The translations under genes were made by a program, and so were the position numbers. This document shows positions 1-14,025 of a stretch of 64,000 bases of DNA, in pieces. The stretch comes from Hippophae tibetana (lineage: Eukaryota; Streptophyta; Magnoliopsida; Rosales; Elaeagnaceae). Position 1 is the first letter of the stretch. Each line of letters begins with the position of its first letter. The DNA is taken from positions 74,569,840 to 74,633,839 of the forward strand of contig CM072812.1 in the NCBI GenBank assembly GCA_037013495.1. The letters run 5' to 3'. The notes below the pieces were generated by a model. The model worked only from the letters and a program-made list of their open reading frames with translations, had not been told where the DNA came from and did no database searches.

Positions 1-1470
1 TCAAGCTAGACATGAGCAAAGCCTATGATCGAGTGGAGCGGGACTTTCTAACAAGTGGGTTGAATGGATTATGGCATGTATTTCAACTGTCATTTATTCA
101 TGTGTAGTGAAAGGAGAACCAGTGGGTTATTTTAGAGCTGAGTGGGGTATTCGACAAAGAGATTCATTGTTACCATTCCTTTTTCTTATTTGTGCTAAAG
201 GATTATCTAGCTTGTTAGATAAAGAAAAATAAGCCGAAAATATTAGTGGCCTTCAGGTGAGTAGAACTGGTCCTACTATATCTCATTTATTATTTGCTGA
301 TGACTCGTTAATTTTTTGCAAGTACTCCATGTTAGAAATTAATCATTTGATAACTATCTTGAAGTCATATGAAGAAGTGTCAGCACAAGTGGTTATTTAT
401 CAAAAATCTACAAAAACTTTAGTTCCACTACTGATAATGTTATTCGTCAGTCTATTATAAAGAATATTGGGATTATTCCATGGGTTTTGATAAATATTTG
501 GGTCTTTTTGCCTAATTTGGATTGGCAAAATGGGCACAGATTAATTACATTTTGGATAGAGTGTAAGAAATAATTCAACATTGGTCAACAAAATTGTTAT
601 CCTTACCAATAAAAGAGGTGCCCTTAAAAGCAGTGGCATATGCTATGGCCAATTATGCTATGTAATGCTTTGTACTTCTAATGGGCTTATGCTTTGATAT
701 CAAGGTTTCCTTACAAAATTTCTAGTGGGGAACTACAGATGGGCACCAAAAAACACACTAGTTAACATCGAAATAGTTGTGATTTAAAAGATGCAGGCGG
801 CCTATGTTTCAAATATCTGAAGGAATTTAATCTGACAATGGTAGGAAAAAAGTATTGTCGATTGGTACAGTATCCAGACTCATTGATTGCTCAAGTGTAC
901 AAAAGTAAATATTTTTGTGGGAGATATTTCCTTTTAGCTGGATTAGGCTATTCACCTTCCTAGGCTTGGTAGGCTATTTTAGAAGCAAGGAATGTCTTAG
1001 TTGCTAGCCTATGGTGGTAGATTCACAGAGGTACTTCTCTTAACATTTGGGGGGACATATGGCTACCAAATCCCCCTTTTTTTGACAGAATTTTGCTTCG
1101 ATCAATGGTTTTTGGCAGTTAATGACCTCGTAGACTTCCAACACTAGTGTTGGAATACTAATTGAGTATGTCAAGTTTTCAATGGTTTTCATGCGAAAAT
1201 GATCCAAAAAATTCCAATTCAACCAACAATGAGAGTGAATAAGTTAGTTTGGTACCTTACATCCCATAAGGACTATTCAATTAGTTTAGTTTATGCCATC
1301 ACTTGTGATGTATTAGGGAGACCAGTAGGCAGATCTAGCAATATTTCTGGTCAGGATAAGTTATTTAGAAGCTTAAAATGCCCCTAAAGGTTTGCCATTG
1401 CATTTAGCATTGTCTATATAATGCTTTAGCAGTGAAGCATACTCTTATTACCAAAAAATGTGTGGTGTAG
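1..1470 (+). mobile_element. LINE (L1-type) reverse transcriptase remnant, 5' end outside window
   Basis: Conceptual translation in shifting frames gives the order of a plant non-LTR reverse transcriptase. A KLDMSKAYDRVE-like motif lies at about 8-45. A GIRQRDSLLPFLFLICAKGL-like block lies near 148-210, and the catalytic FADDS motif near 290-310. At about 1378-1430 there is a PPKVCHCIWHCLYNAL-like stretch resembling the zinc-binding region that follows RT in plant LINEs. The frame is broken by stops (for example after LLDKEK near 230) and frameshifts, so it cannot be expressed. The 5' part lies before the window, and no poly-A tail or target duplication was found. Family placement rests on motif recognition. 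Confidence 0.8.
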
Positions 1471-1889
1471 GATATAAACTACACACTTTGTGAGAATTAG
1501 GTTGAGACATTCTCACGTATTGTTAAGATGTCATGAGATTCACTACTATAATAGAGAGTATTTAAGTTGAGATTTAAAGTTGGTTTTTTTCTTAAAACTA
1601 ACTTATAACGAATTTTAAAGAGTTTGTATGCTTCAATATCAATGAAGCAATGAGGTATCCTAATGATATTAATTTATCTTATTATATTGACTTTATATAC
1701 TCTTGTGTTGAACATGTAATTGAGCAAGACCCATAGCTTGGATTTTGAAAATCCAAGAAATCCCACTAGTGTAATACATGTCAGTGCATACTTGGAAACT
1801 ATCATTGGAATCTCTTTCCCAAATTCCACCAAAGGTACGATTTGGGCTCTATTTCTTTGCCAAGTATCATTGAGAAGTTGTTACCCACT
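1471..1889. other. No recognisable feature between LINE and gypsy remnants
   Basis: AT-rich sequence without a coherent reading frame. The junction between the LINE remnant and the gypsy pol lies somewhere here. No terminal repeat or target duplication could be recognised. Confidence 0.4.
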
Positions 1890-4470
1890 TTTGTGTAGGC
1901 ACCCATATTAGAATCAAAGCATCTTTTATTACACTTAAAATATGTATATTTCGAAGACAATGACACACTATCGGTCATCATTGCTATAGAATGATGAAAA
2001 TGATTTGGTACCCACAAGAAATCAAATAGATTGGAGAGTATACATAGATTACATGAAGGTAAACACCAACACGATAAAGGACTATTTTCCCCTACCCTAA
2101 ATTGATCAAATGGTAAAAAGGTAGCAGGCGGTTTTTTACTATTTTTTTATGGTTATTCAAGTTACAACCATATTTATATAGCACTGGAGAATAGTAAACC
2201 ACATTTACTTACCTGTTTATAATTGTTTCCTTAAGGAGGATGCTATTCAGCCACTAAAATCCTCCGGCCACCTTTCAAAAGTGTATGGTAAGTATATTTT
2301 TGGAATATATAGAGAATATTATAAAGGTCTTTATATATATTTTATGGTATATGGTGATTCTTTTGATCTATGATTACATAATCTAACATTTATCCTTCAA
2401 AAATGTGCAAAGACTCATCTAGTATTAAATTGCATCATTTTATGACAGACCATAGGATTATAATAACACATATAATCTCTTCTATGAGCATGAAAGTAGA
2501 TAACGTTAAAATGAATACTGTGTGTGACTTACCACCTCCCACTATTATGAGATAGGTTTGTTCCTTTCTTAGTCATGCATATTTTTACAAGACATTCATG
2601 AAAGGCTTTTAAAAGATTGTAAGACCACTATGCACATTGCTATAAAAATATACTTCTTTCATATTTGAAGAAAAGTGCAAGGAAGCTTTCAAAAATCTAA
2701 AGATGATACTCGTCACAACTCCAATTATTCAAGCACCTGACTGGAATCGCTCATTTGTGTAAATGTGCAATACTAGTAACTATGTAGGTGGAGCAATGTT
2801 AGGGAAATGGATTGACAAACAACCACATGTCATCTACTATGTCTCCATAACTCTTAATGATGCCCAATTTAACTACTCTACCATTGAAAAACAATTACTT
2901 GCTATTACTTTTACTTTTGAAAAGTTTAGATCATATTTAATAAGAACTAAAGTAATTGTATTTACTGACCATACAACTCTTAGGTACTAGCCAAAAAAGA
3001 AGGATGCAAAATGTAGCCTCGTAAAATGGATTCTTTCATTACAAGAATTTGGATTGGACATCAAGGAAAAAAAGGAGTGAGAGCTTAGTGGCCTACCACT
3101 TGAGTCGAATCATACAAGAAGAAGACTCCTTAAAAATTTAGGAGCAATCTCCAAACCAAAAAATGTTCTCAATCGAGGATTCACCAACATGGTATGCTAA
3201 AATTGTAAACTATATTAAAACCAAACTACTACTACAAATTTATGAAAGGCAACAATATAAACTTAAAAAGGAGGCAATATATTATGTGGAATGATTCATA
3301 CATATAGAAACATTGTCCAGATCAATTGTTAAGAAGATGCATACCTAAAACTAAATTCCATTATATACTCACCTTCTTCCATACTTATGTATGCAGGGGA
3401 TACTTTGGTGCCAAGAAGACATCTCTTGTGGTTCTTGAGAGTGGATTTTATTGGCCTACCTTATTCAAAGATGCACATATTTTTATAAAGCTTGTAATTT
3501 TTGTCACAAACAGGTAATCTAGAGCTTAGAGATCAAATTCCCCAAACTCCTATACTTTTTATTGAAATTTTTTATGTTTAGGATATTGATTTCATAGAAC
3601 CATTCAGTTCCTCCAATGGATAAATATACAATTTCCTTGTTATGGATTATGTGTCTAAATGGGTGGAAGTTAAGATAAAAAAAAACTGTTGATTCTAAGG
3701 TGGTTGTAGATTTTGTGATATCCAACATATTTGCTAGATTTAGGACACCAAAAGCCATCATTAGCAATGGTGGATTGTACTTTTACAATACGAATTTTTG
3801 GGCTCTATAAAAAAAGTATCATGTCAACCACAAAGTGGCTACCTATACCATACCATCCCTAGACAAGTGGTCAAGCTAAGCTCTCTAATAGAGAGATCAA
3901 ATCCATCCTAGAAAAAACTATGGATCCTAATAAGAAAGATTGGAGCTTAAGATTAGATGATGCAATTTGAGTATACCAAGAAACATATAAAACACCCATT
4001 GGGATGTCACCATTTTAATTGGTGTATGGTAAACATTTTCATCTTCTAATTAGGCTGGAGCATAAAGCCTTTTGGGTAGTTAAACAATGCAATATAGATT
4101 TAAAAGAAGCAAAGGATCATGGAAGGTTGCAACTAAATGAACTAGAAGAAATCCACAATGAAGCCTATGAAAATACATGAATTTAAAAAGAGAAAACTGA
4201 GGCGATATATGATAAGATGATATTAAAAAGAATTTTCAAGTTAGAAAAAAGTGCTCTTATTTGACTCCCACCTCAATTTATTTCCAAGTAAACATTGAGA
4301 TTAGACATTTTATTATTACCAAAGTATTTGTTCATCGTGCAATGGAAATATAGAGTGAGAATACCATAAAAAAATTCAATGTCAATGGATATAAGTTTAA
4401 ACCTTATTATGAAACAATTGATGAGAATCATATGCATGAGATCTAACTCTAGGAGCCAACTAGCATGGAC
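1890..4470 (+). pseudogene. Ty3/gypsy (Athila/Tat-like) pol remnant: RT, RNase H, integrase
   Basis: Fragments follow gypsy order. A pol N-terminal stretch like APILESKHLLLHLKYVYF lies at about 1899-1950. The RT start WRVYIDYMKVN then TIKDYFPLP is near 2033-2095. Degenerate FLDGYSGYNQI and NAPATFQ-like motifs lie at about 2145-2290. RNase H follows at 2700-3000, with the open frame 2763-2990 ending in TDHTTLRY. The integrase zinc-binding part is near 3326-3500, the core near 3590-3930, and a C-terminal FNVNGYKFKPY-like motif near 4376-4410. The wording of the last motif and of the RT start resembles Athila/Tat elements. Many stops and frameshifts make it dead. No gag or 5' LTR was recognised; the LINE lies directly upstream. 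Confidence 0.78.
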
Positions 4471-4588
4471 AATTGAGATATGGCTAATTTGGGTTAAAGA
4501 CTTTAAATTAAGAATTTTCAGGGAGAAAACCCGCAAGATTTATTTTGGGTGACTAGTTCTCTTAGTTATTTTGTTTATGTTATCAGGA

Positions 4589-4752
4589 TATTTTAGTCAC
4601 ATTGTTTTTACAACAGACACATAAGTCACTTGATTTTCAAAATTATGTCATATTAGTCACATAACTTTAAAGTTATGTGATTAAAGTGTTCCTACTATAA
4701 AAAAAATCAAGTAACTTTTCCTTTACAAAATCCATGTGACCAAAGTGTCGAA
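4589..4752. repeat. Palindromic MITE-like hairpin in the gypsy 3' spacer
   Basis: Nested inverted repeats fold this stretch on itself. An outer pair is TTTTAGTCACATTG near 4591-4605 and its imperfect complement near 4730-4748. A middle pair is GTCACTTGATTTT near 4624 and its complement near 4706-4719. At the centre, 4657-4680 is a perfect 24-nt palindrome of the form TCACATAAC-TTTAAA-GTTATGTGA. This is the shape of a small non-autonomous DNA element. No target duplication was resolved. Confidence 0.5.
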
Positions 4753-4876
4753 ATGACACAAATAAAATGACTTCTAGTGTACTTTTTATTTGTTTTCTAC
4801 TCACCTTTTACTTCTTTTACATGTAGTATACACATTTTCTTACAATGATGACAATGTAAAAATTAGGTTAAGGGAG

Positions 4877-7800
4877 TGTTAACATATCACTATCTTTATT
4901 TTCTTATGGTTGATTAAGTTAGTATGTTTAGGATTAGTATGTTCTAGGTAGCATAGAATTTGTTTTATTCTTTGTATTTATTTAATACACTCCTTAGGAT
5001 AGTTATGTCTTGGACATAATTACATGTTCTCTTGTTATTTTGTAGCATCTATGATGAAATTAACTAAATAATGTTAGGTCAAAATGATGGTGGATTTTGA
5101 TATGTTTTGATATTGTTCCTAAGTGAATGCAACTTTATGATATTTTTGTTCAAAACTTACATACACAATATTTAAGTTAGTGATACAAAAATTTATATGC
5201 ATGAGCTTGTGAAACATGTGTGGATTCCTTTAAGGAGAACATTTTTAATGAGCTAATTTGAGCCTACATGAGTTAATTGTTTGTACCCACTCCTTATTCT
5301 TTGAACCAAACATATTAATTATGCTATAAATGATTAATTGTCAACACATACGAAAAATCTACTATTTTAATATGTACTCCATATTAAAAAGTTTTAAAAA
5401 ATCAAATAATAATAATACCATGACATGCTGGAAACAAATATAAAAAGGAACTGTGTATCATAAGAAATTAGCAAAAAGAAAAAAAAGGCAATAGTGATGT
5501 TTGAGTCCAAAATAATAAAATTTAACCATATTTTATTGACATAATTGGTCTTAGGATAATATTATTTAAAGGTCTCTTTCATTTACTCCATTGACTCATG
5601 AACTTTTTTTTTCTTTCCCCTTTCATTTGCTTGAACCTATAAGTCTACCCACTTTACAACTAAACGAAAGACCTTTTGATTATAGGAAATACTCTTTGTG
5701 AGTGGAGATACAATTTTACGAAAAATCCTACAATGTCCAATTCAATTCTAGAAAGAATAATGATGTTACATCACACACTCCCTCTGAGGATGATGGTTGT
5801 ATAGTAGTTAGAGCGAATGAATGACTAGAGACAATATCAAGCATTTATTAAATTTTGAGACTATAATATTGTTATGCTCCAGAAATAAAATTTCAAAAAA
5901 ATTATTCTCTTTACTATGTTTGTGATGACTTATTTCATTTTTCTCGAGAACTAGAAAAGCCTAGGTGTGGGGGAGTTTAATTGATTTTATTTTAAACATA
6001 TGTTTATGCAGCAATGCTCACATATTTACAATGAATTATTGTTCCCTGTGCATTTTCATATTTTTATTTTGTGTTAAACTATATTTAAAGAAAAAAGTAG
6101 GACCCTCGATTGATATGCTTCAATAGGCTTGATAAATTGAGTCATAGGTTGGTAGATCGAGAAAGTCTTGATTGAGGATAGATCGAGAAGCCAAAGTAAG
6201 AATGGTAAGATTTGCTATAACGATCGATAGAGCATCGGTCGAACTTTAGTTGAGCGATCTTGGGTTGGAAATCGTATAGGTTAGGTTGATCGAGAAAAGA
6301 TCTTGATTGATCAATGCTTTCAACTAGCACTTAAATCTAGTTTTTTTTCACTAACTCTTAATCCTGGTCACTGAATCAATAAAATTCTATTTCTAATCAA
6401 TGTAAGATAAAAAATACACTATAAAAATAGCCCAATGGTTCATTATAAAAATAAAAATTTAATAAGGAATAAATGAGATCAAAAAGCATATCAAAGTCAA
6501 CTTTTTAAGGAGAATTAGAAGAGAAGATTGAAAATTAGAGATTGGGGTTACATTGGCTTTATCGCTATAATTGTTATGAAAATAATGTTGATTGAATTAG
6601 AATCTATGTCTAGCTAAACTAACAATGTGTATATGGCAATTCCAAGCCCCAAACTATGGTTTTGTTAATTTAATGTCATCATAAATTTTAGTTTTAAATT
6701 CTTGATTCTTGATGTGTTCAATTTTATGTTTAAATATCAAAATCATGCTTGTTATGCATAAGTTTTATAACTAGTCAGTATGTTTATATCTAGTATAAGA
6801 TGTTAGCATGCTATCGCTAATATTTTTATTTGAAGTGGTACCTTGCGACTACTGTCATAAGGAGGATTGAATGCCCATGTTAAAGGGTAAGCAATGGTTT
6901 TAATTTTGCCTAGTTTATTTATCATCTTTTTAAATCTTAATGTAATAAATGAATTAAATTTAAAATATATACCTGTAGATTGTTCAAGATTTATGTTGAT
7001 TAACAATCGTATCATTAGTTCAATACATGGTAAGAAAATATGAGAAGTCTTAAGAAAACCTATATTTCTAAAACTAAATTTAGAGATTTAAGAATGAGTT
7101 TATGTTATGAAAGTGATTTAAAACTTAAGAAACGAATTTTCATTTATGAGATATTTAACTATTGAGGTTTTGATTATTTTCTTCAAAAAATCATATAACC
7201 TAAATTTGTTAACTTTAATTAGTTTACTAACGAACTAGTAAAATATTGTTATCAATCTTCGTAGATAAGACAACCCTTATTCTTAAATTACTTATTTTAT
7301 CACTTATGTGTGACCATGTATACTTGCTTGTTCTTAATAGTATCATATGCATGCACACAAGTCAGTATTACCCAATCACTTAACTAGAAAGAATCAGCCA
7401 AAAGGAAATGGTCAGACAAAGGTTATCAAATAGAAGTTGTCAAATAAAATTTTTCGGACAGAGTTAGGCAAACAGGCTTTTGTTATGAGCTAGTCAATCA
7501 TGCTCTACTTTACTGTCCCTTGTGAATATATCCCTTTACACTATCATACGATCAAAGGAAGTTGCTACTTTCCATGAAAAATGAGTTTTGGAGAAACATA
7601 TGATCTCACAAACTTAATAGGTATCAACTAGCCACTTACACATTTTTCCATCCAGACAAAGGCTTTACACCAATAGATTTCCTATGTCCTAGTTGACAAG
7701 ACTTAGCATAAAACAACTATGATTCCAAGAGAACCTTCTACCACATGGACTTTCAAAGCATGCAGGAAAAGCACACACTTTGCTTCTAGGAATAAAATTA

Positions 7801-8672
7801 AGTGTTTACACTTACATAAAAGCTAAGATAGAAATATCCACTAGGAATAAACTGAGGAAGAGTGAAGAGCTCGCCAAAAAAGAGAAAGTACACAATCAGA
7901 AGCTCAAGAAGTGCTAATTCATCTTCAATTTGTAAGACCAGTTAAAGATACACTATCAGTACCAAGTAACCTTTCTTAAACTTCCTTTGTACTGGCCAAA
8001 AAGTCCAGAGTTCTATCTTATCGATCATAAAGTAAAGACTTCCACCTAACAGGCCACGAAGCCCTATCCCTTGCTTTTACAAGCTGAGCCATGAAATGTG
8101 TCCTCCCTATGACACCATTTACAATGCACCTACCTGCATAAGAGTTTAACTAGATGTCTACATTTTTGACAAAGTATAGTCAAGAACCAAGCACAAAATA
8201 GGCTAGGCGGACTAAGATACTAATCTTGCTAGAACTTAAGATGATCAAGACATAATCTCTCATATTATGAACAATCTCAAAAAATCCAACATTTTGTACA
8301 TCCAAGACACTTCACTCTAATGAGAGATAAAAGTGCTTAAGTAAAAAAAAATAATTACAACAAATAAAAGCCTAAATATTACATAATAGGGATACCCATA
8401 AGAATAGTATTAGAACCCCTACACCTACATATTCTAATAGAAAAAGAAATTAATAAAATATCTGGTCGGGATCCTAAAAATGTCATTGCAAACAACTAAA
8501 ACGATCACATATCTCATAGGGACTAGACCCATCATTCAGTTTAGGACCTTAGTTGGAACTTTACCAACCAAAGGTATGACAGACAGACTACCCATTTGAT
8601 GGATTGACCTAAAAAACCTAAATGAAGGAACCTCTATCACATGTTGGCCACCCGGCCACTACAACTTAATAA
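4877..8672 (+). repeat. 3.8-kb direct repeat, copy 1 (probable gypsy 3' LTR)
   Basis: It matches 8682-12520 along its whole length with point changes and small indels. Anchors include TTAGTATGTTTAGGATTAGT at 4919 and 8686, CAATGGTTCATTATAAAAAT near 6433 and 10443, and CTAGTTGACAAGA near 7689 and 11781. It follows the gypsy integrase, a spacer and a purine run (GGTTAAGGGAG) and starts with TG. That placement suggests a very long 3' LTR of an Athila/Tat-type element. It holds no credible gene. The stretch at 6103-6330 is rich in GATCGAG-like words. LTR identity is inferred from position, not proven. Confidence 0.6.
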
Positions 8673-8681
8673 AATGATTCA

Positions 8682-11600
8682 GTAAGTTAGTATGTTTAGG
8701 ATTAGTATGTTCTAAGTAGCATTGAATTTTTTTATTCTTTGTTTTTATTTATTACATCCCTTACGATAGTTAAGGCTTGGACATAATTATATGTTCTCTC
8801 ATTTTTTTTGACATTTATGATGAAATTAAATAGACAATGTTAGGTCAAAGTGATGTTGGATGTTGATATGTCTTGACATTATTCCCAAGTGAATGCAACT
8901 TTATGATATTTTTGCTCAAGACTTACATGCATAATATCCAAGTTAGTGATATAAAAATTTATATACACGAGCTTGTGAAAAATGTGTGGATTAACATTTT
9001 TGGATAAGTTGTCCCACCTTTAGTATTGTTGTTCTTTTAAGGACAACTTTTTCAATGAGCCTATATGAGCTAATTGTTTGTATCCATTCCTTATCCTTTG
9101 AACCAAACATATTAGCTATGCCCTATAGTTCAAGAATAAGTAGAGATGCACAAATAGAGAGTGGATTCTATAAAAACACTAGAATAATATTTAAGAGTGC
9201 TAATTGTGCTATAATTGATTAAGTTTCCAACATATACAAAAAAGTTTCTATGTTAATAAGTACCATATATTAAAAGGTTTAAAAAAATCAAATAATAATA
9301 GTACGGGGACATGCTGAAAAAAAAGAGCAATGTATCGAAAGCAATTGGACAAAAGAAAAAAAATCCAATAATGATGTTTGGATCCAAAATAATAAAACTT
9401 AACCCTATCTTATTGACATAATTGGTCTTAGGATAATATTATTTATAAGTCTCTTTCATTTACTCCATTGACTCATGAACTTTTGTTTTTTTCTTTCCCC
9501 ATTCATTTGCTTGAACCAACAAGCCTAGCCACATTACAATTAAATGAAAGACATTTTGAATATTGAGAATATTTTTTGTGAATGGGGATAAAATTTTAAG
9601 CAAAAGCATATGGTGTCCAATTCAATTCTAAAAAGAATGATGATGTTTTAGAACAAGGAATATTGTTCTAACATATTTAGGTTACATGGTTTGACTATTG
9701 TGAATAGATTCTACATCACACACACTATTTGAGGATGATGGTTGTACAGTTGTTAGAGAGACTGGATGACTAGCGACATTATCAAACATTTATTAAAACT
9801 TGAGAATATATTATCGTTATGCTCCAGAGATAAAATGTCAAAAAATATTATCCGCTTTACTATGTTTGTGATGACTTATTTCTTTTTTCTCGAGAACTAG
9901 CAAAGGGTAGGTGTAGGGAGTTTGATTGATTTTATTTTAAACATATGTTTATGCATCAATTCTCACATATTTACAATGAATTATTGTTTCTTATGCATTT
10001 CATATGTTTATTTTGTGTTATAAAAGCATTAGAAGATGAATCAACTAAAAAGAAAAAAATGTGTATTTAGAGTAAAAAATTGGACCCTCGATCAATCAAG
10101 GACCTTTGGATGAAAAATATAGTTCAATAGCCTCGATAAATCAAGTCATGGATTGATAGATCACGAAAATATTGATTAAAGATAGATCAAGAGGCCAAGG
10201 TAAGAATAATAAGAGTTACTATATCAATTGATAGAACATCGGTCAAACTTTGATAGAGCGCTATTGAGTTGGAAATCACATAAGTTAGGTCGATTAAGAA
10301 AGGATCTTGATCGATCAAGCCTTCCTGCAAGTTGTTAAATTTGGTTTTTTTCCTACACCAACTCTGAATCTTGGTCATTGATCAAATCAATTAAATTATA
10401 TTTCTAATCAATGTAAGCTCAAAAACACACTATTAAAATAGCCCAATGGTTCATTATAAAAATACAATTGTAACAAGGAATAAGAGAGATCAAAGAGTAT
10501 ATCAAAGTCAACTTTTAAAGGAGAATTAGAAGAAAAGATTGAAGATTAGAGATTGGGGTTACATTAGCTTTATCATCTACTTTTCCTAAGACTTTCTTAT
10601 GTCTCTTTTTCATAGTCGTTATGAAAATAATATTGATTCATTTAGAATCTATGTCTTGCTAAACTAATAATGTGATTGTGAGCAATTCCAAGTTCCAGAC
10701 TATGGTTTGCTTAATTTAATGTCATCATAAGTTTTAGTTTCAAACTCTTGATTCTTGATATGTTCAATTCTATATTTAAATGTTAAAACCTTGCATGTTA
10801 TGTATTAGTTTTATAACTAGTTTGTTGCATGAATATATTTTATATCTAGTATAAGATGTTAGCATGTAATCGCTAATATTTTTATTTGAAGTGCTACTAT
10901 CATAAGTAGGATTGAATGCTAACATTAAAGGTTAAGCGATTATTTTAATCTTGCATAGTTTATTTATCTTAATGCAATAAATGAATTAAATCTACGAAGC
11001 ATACCACGAGGTTGTTCAAGATTTAAGTTGATTAGCGATTGTATCATTAATTCAATATATGGTAAGAAAATGTGTGAAGTCTTAAGAGCACCTAGATTTT
11101 TAAAACTAAATTTAGAGATTCAAGAATGAGTTTAAGTTATGAAAGTGATTTAAAACTTAAGAAACTAATTTTTATTCATGACATGTTTAACTAATTGAGG
11201 TTTTGATTATTTTTTTAAAAAAATAATCAAACCCTCAATTAATAAAATAATGAAAAGCTCAATTTGGTAACTTTAATTAATTTACTAAAGAATTAGTAAT
11301 TTTGAGTATATATTGTTATCAATCTTCATTGGTAAGATAACCCTTATTATTAAATTACTCATCTTATTACTTATGTGTGACCATGGATAATTATGTGTTC
11401 TCAATCGTATAAGATGCATGTACAGATGTCAGGATCACATGACCACTTAACTAGAAAGAGTTAGCAAGACACAAAGGCAAGGCAAATGTGGCTATATAAA
11501 TGTTACTATATAGAAGTTGTCGAATAAATTTTTTGGATAGAGTTGGGAAAACAAGCTTTGGTTGTAAGCCGATCAATCACACTTTACCTCGCCGTCCCTC

Positions 11601-12520
11601 GTGAATGTCTCCTTCTACTCTCACATACAATCAAAGCAAGCCAACGCTTTCCATGACAAATGAGTTTTGGAAAAAAATGTGATCTCACAAACTAATTAAG
11701 TGTCATCCAGTCACACGTTACATAGCCAAATACAAATTTTTCCAACTAGACAGAGGTTCTACACTAATAGATTTCCTATGCCCTAGTTGACAAGATTTAG
11801 CATAAAACACCTATGGTTCCAAGAGAACCTTCCACCTCATGGACTTTCAAAGCATGCAACAAAAGCACACACTTTACTTCCAAGAAAACAATTAAGTGTT
11901 TACACTTAGATAAAAGCTAATACAAAATATCCATCGGGCACAAACTAAGTGAAAGCGAAGAGCTCATCACAAAATAAAAAGTACATAATCAGAAGCTCAA
12001 GAAGTGCCAAGTCATATTCGGTCTATAAGACCAATTAAAGATACATTATCAGTACCAAGTAACCTTTTCTAAATTTCCATCATACTGATCACAAAGTTTA
12101 TATTTTTATCTTATCGAATACAAAGTAAAGACTTCCACCTAATGGGCCACATAGCCTTATCCTCTGCTTTTACAAGTTAAGCCACAATATGTGTCCTCCC
12201 AATAAAATCCCTTACAACGCACCTCCATCCATCCTCCTACATTAAGTATATTCATAAGAGTTTAACTAGATGTCTACATTTCTAACAAAGTATAGTCAAG
12301 AACCAAATAATTACAATAAATAAAAGCCCAAGTATTACAAAATGGGATACCGAGAATGATCACAACACTCGTAAGGACTCGACCCATCATTTAGGTTGGG
12401 AGCCCAGTTGGAACTTAACCAATAAAAGGTATGATACATATATTACCCATTGGATGGACGGAATGGATAAACCCACCAAATAGAACCCTAGTTGGTCACC
12501 CAACCATCACATCGCATGTA
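8682..12520 (+). repeat. 3.8-kb direct repeat, copy 2, adjoining copy 1
   Basis: Homology to copy 1 starts at TAAGTTAGTATG and lacks about the first 38 bases of copy 1. It continues to about 12520, where both copies share CCCATT(T/G)GATGGA followed by a degenerate TTGGYCACCC word. Only about 10 bases separate the two copies, so they form a tandem pair. No gag or pol lies between them. Unequal recombination between LTRs, or a segmental duplication, could explain this. Small insertions specific to copy 2 are visible, for example near 9640-9720. Confidence 0.65.
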
Positions 12521-13576
12521 CCCTTCAATCGACTTCCATCCCAACACGAATCCATGGTGGCCAGATCCTCTCTTGCATGTCTGTCCTCCAAAATAGAGAT
12601 CAATATTTACCTTTAATCCACAATAGTGTAGAAACATGTGCAACAATGAGGACTAAGTGGCATGAAAAACATCAAAGTATAATATACCACTTTTGGAAAT
12701 TGGATGTAGTTAAGAAAGAAAGTTCAAATACTTAAAAGGAGTTCTAACATTGAGATGTCTCCAAATAGATTTGAAGAATTTGACAAGCATCACTTGTAGT
12801 ACAGAGGGTGAAAAACACCCCGTGATCCCAAAGTTGAAGTTTTAGGAGCAATTTTAACTTTAACATAACTCTTTCACCAGAAATCCGATTGACAATCTTA
12901 AAATATCGCCAATAATAGAAAACTATTATGCATGTTTTAATGATCGGATAGAGTTTGTTTCGATAATCACATAGACCAATCGGTATGCAACTTTTGGCCA
13001 AACGTTGATGATGTGACTAAAAGGGCTTAATGCTTCAATATCGATAAAGTTATAAACAGACTTTCTAACCATGTATCTAGACCCAAGAGGCTTAAGGGAT
13101 TGATATTAAGTGTAAATAAACTCATGTCATATAGCACAATATAATTAGTCCTACTTAGAAGTGTGATTTATATGACAGCTCAATGAGCGTTGAGTCAGCA
13201 AATGAACATAACAGATAGCTAAACGACCTAGGAGATAATTAATTAATAAATAATTCCTAATTATCCATAAAAGAGACAATTTTGATATTAGGTTAATTTT
13301 ATTTATGCGTGTAAGTGATTGAGACTATGTAAATCTTCTCCCCATATATATACTCACGTACCTTTCTGCACTTCATAGAAAAGGGATAAAATATCTCATA
13401 TCATTTACATAAACACAATAGTTTTATAATATCTCTTAATCTTTACATTTTTTCCCCTATATCATAGTGAGAGATTTTCATGACATCCTAAATTATCTAA
13501 ATTAATTTAAGATGGTGAAAATTATACTCAAAACTTACTTTAGTAATCTTGTTACAAATCTCGTGCGAGTACTTCC

Positions 13577-13701
13577 TTTTACATCAAGTTGTTGTTTAAC
13601 AACAACATGAAATCCAATAATTGGATAATATAATTGAGCACACTTTTTTATAATCAATTATTATATGTCATATTAATTTTTATTAAGTAATAACTTGATG
13701 T
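13577..13701. repeat. Small terminal-inverted-repeat hairpin (MITE-like)
   Basis: TTTACATCAAGTT near 13578-13590 is exactly complementary to AACTTGATGTAAA near 13689-13701. A second short hairpin (GTTGTTG-loop-CAACAAC) lies inside at about 13588-13606. The size of about 125 bases fits a tiny non-autonomous DNA element. Target duplications were not resolved. Confidence 0.45.
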
Positions 13702-14025
13702 AAATAGATTTTTTTGAATCCCGTAATCATCTATATCAATCGAAATTCATAAAAGATTTTTTTAAAACATTTTTTCCCCTTTAAGGATAACAATTTCATT
13801 TACAGATAATCAAAATTATGATTATATAAAAATTTAATAATTTTAAATATATTTTTAATAATTTATTAGAGAAAATATTATATTTTTTTTATTCCAAAAA
13901 ATGTGGGTAAAAAAATAAATTGAAATTTGTGAGCATAACTGCGGACTACGTCTCGCGTTCATCCCTTCTAACTCATAAAAAACGTGTGGCTGAAGTCATT
14001 CTCGAATCTCAGGTAATGCTAGCCT

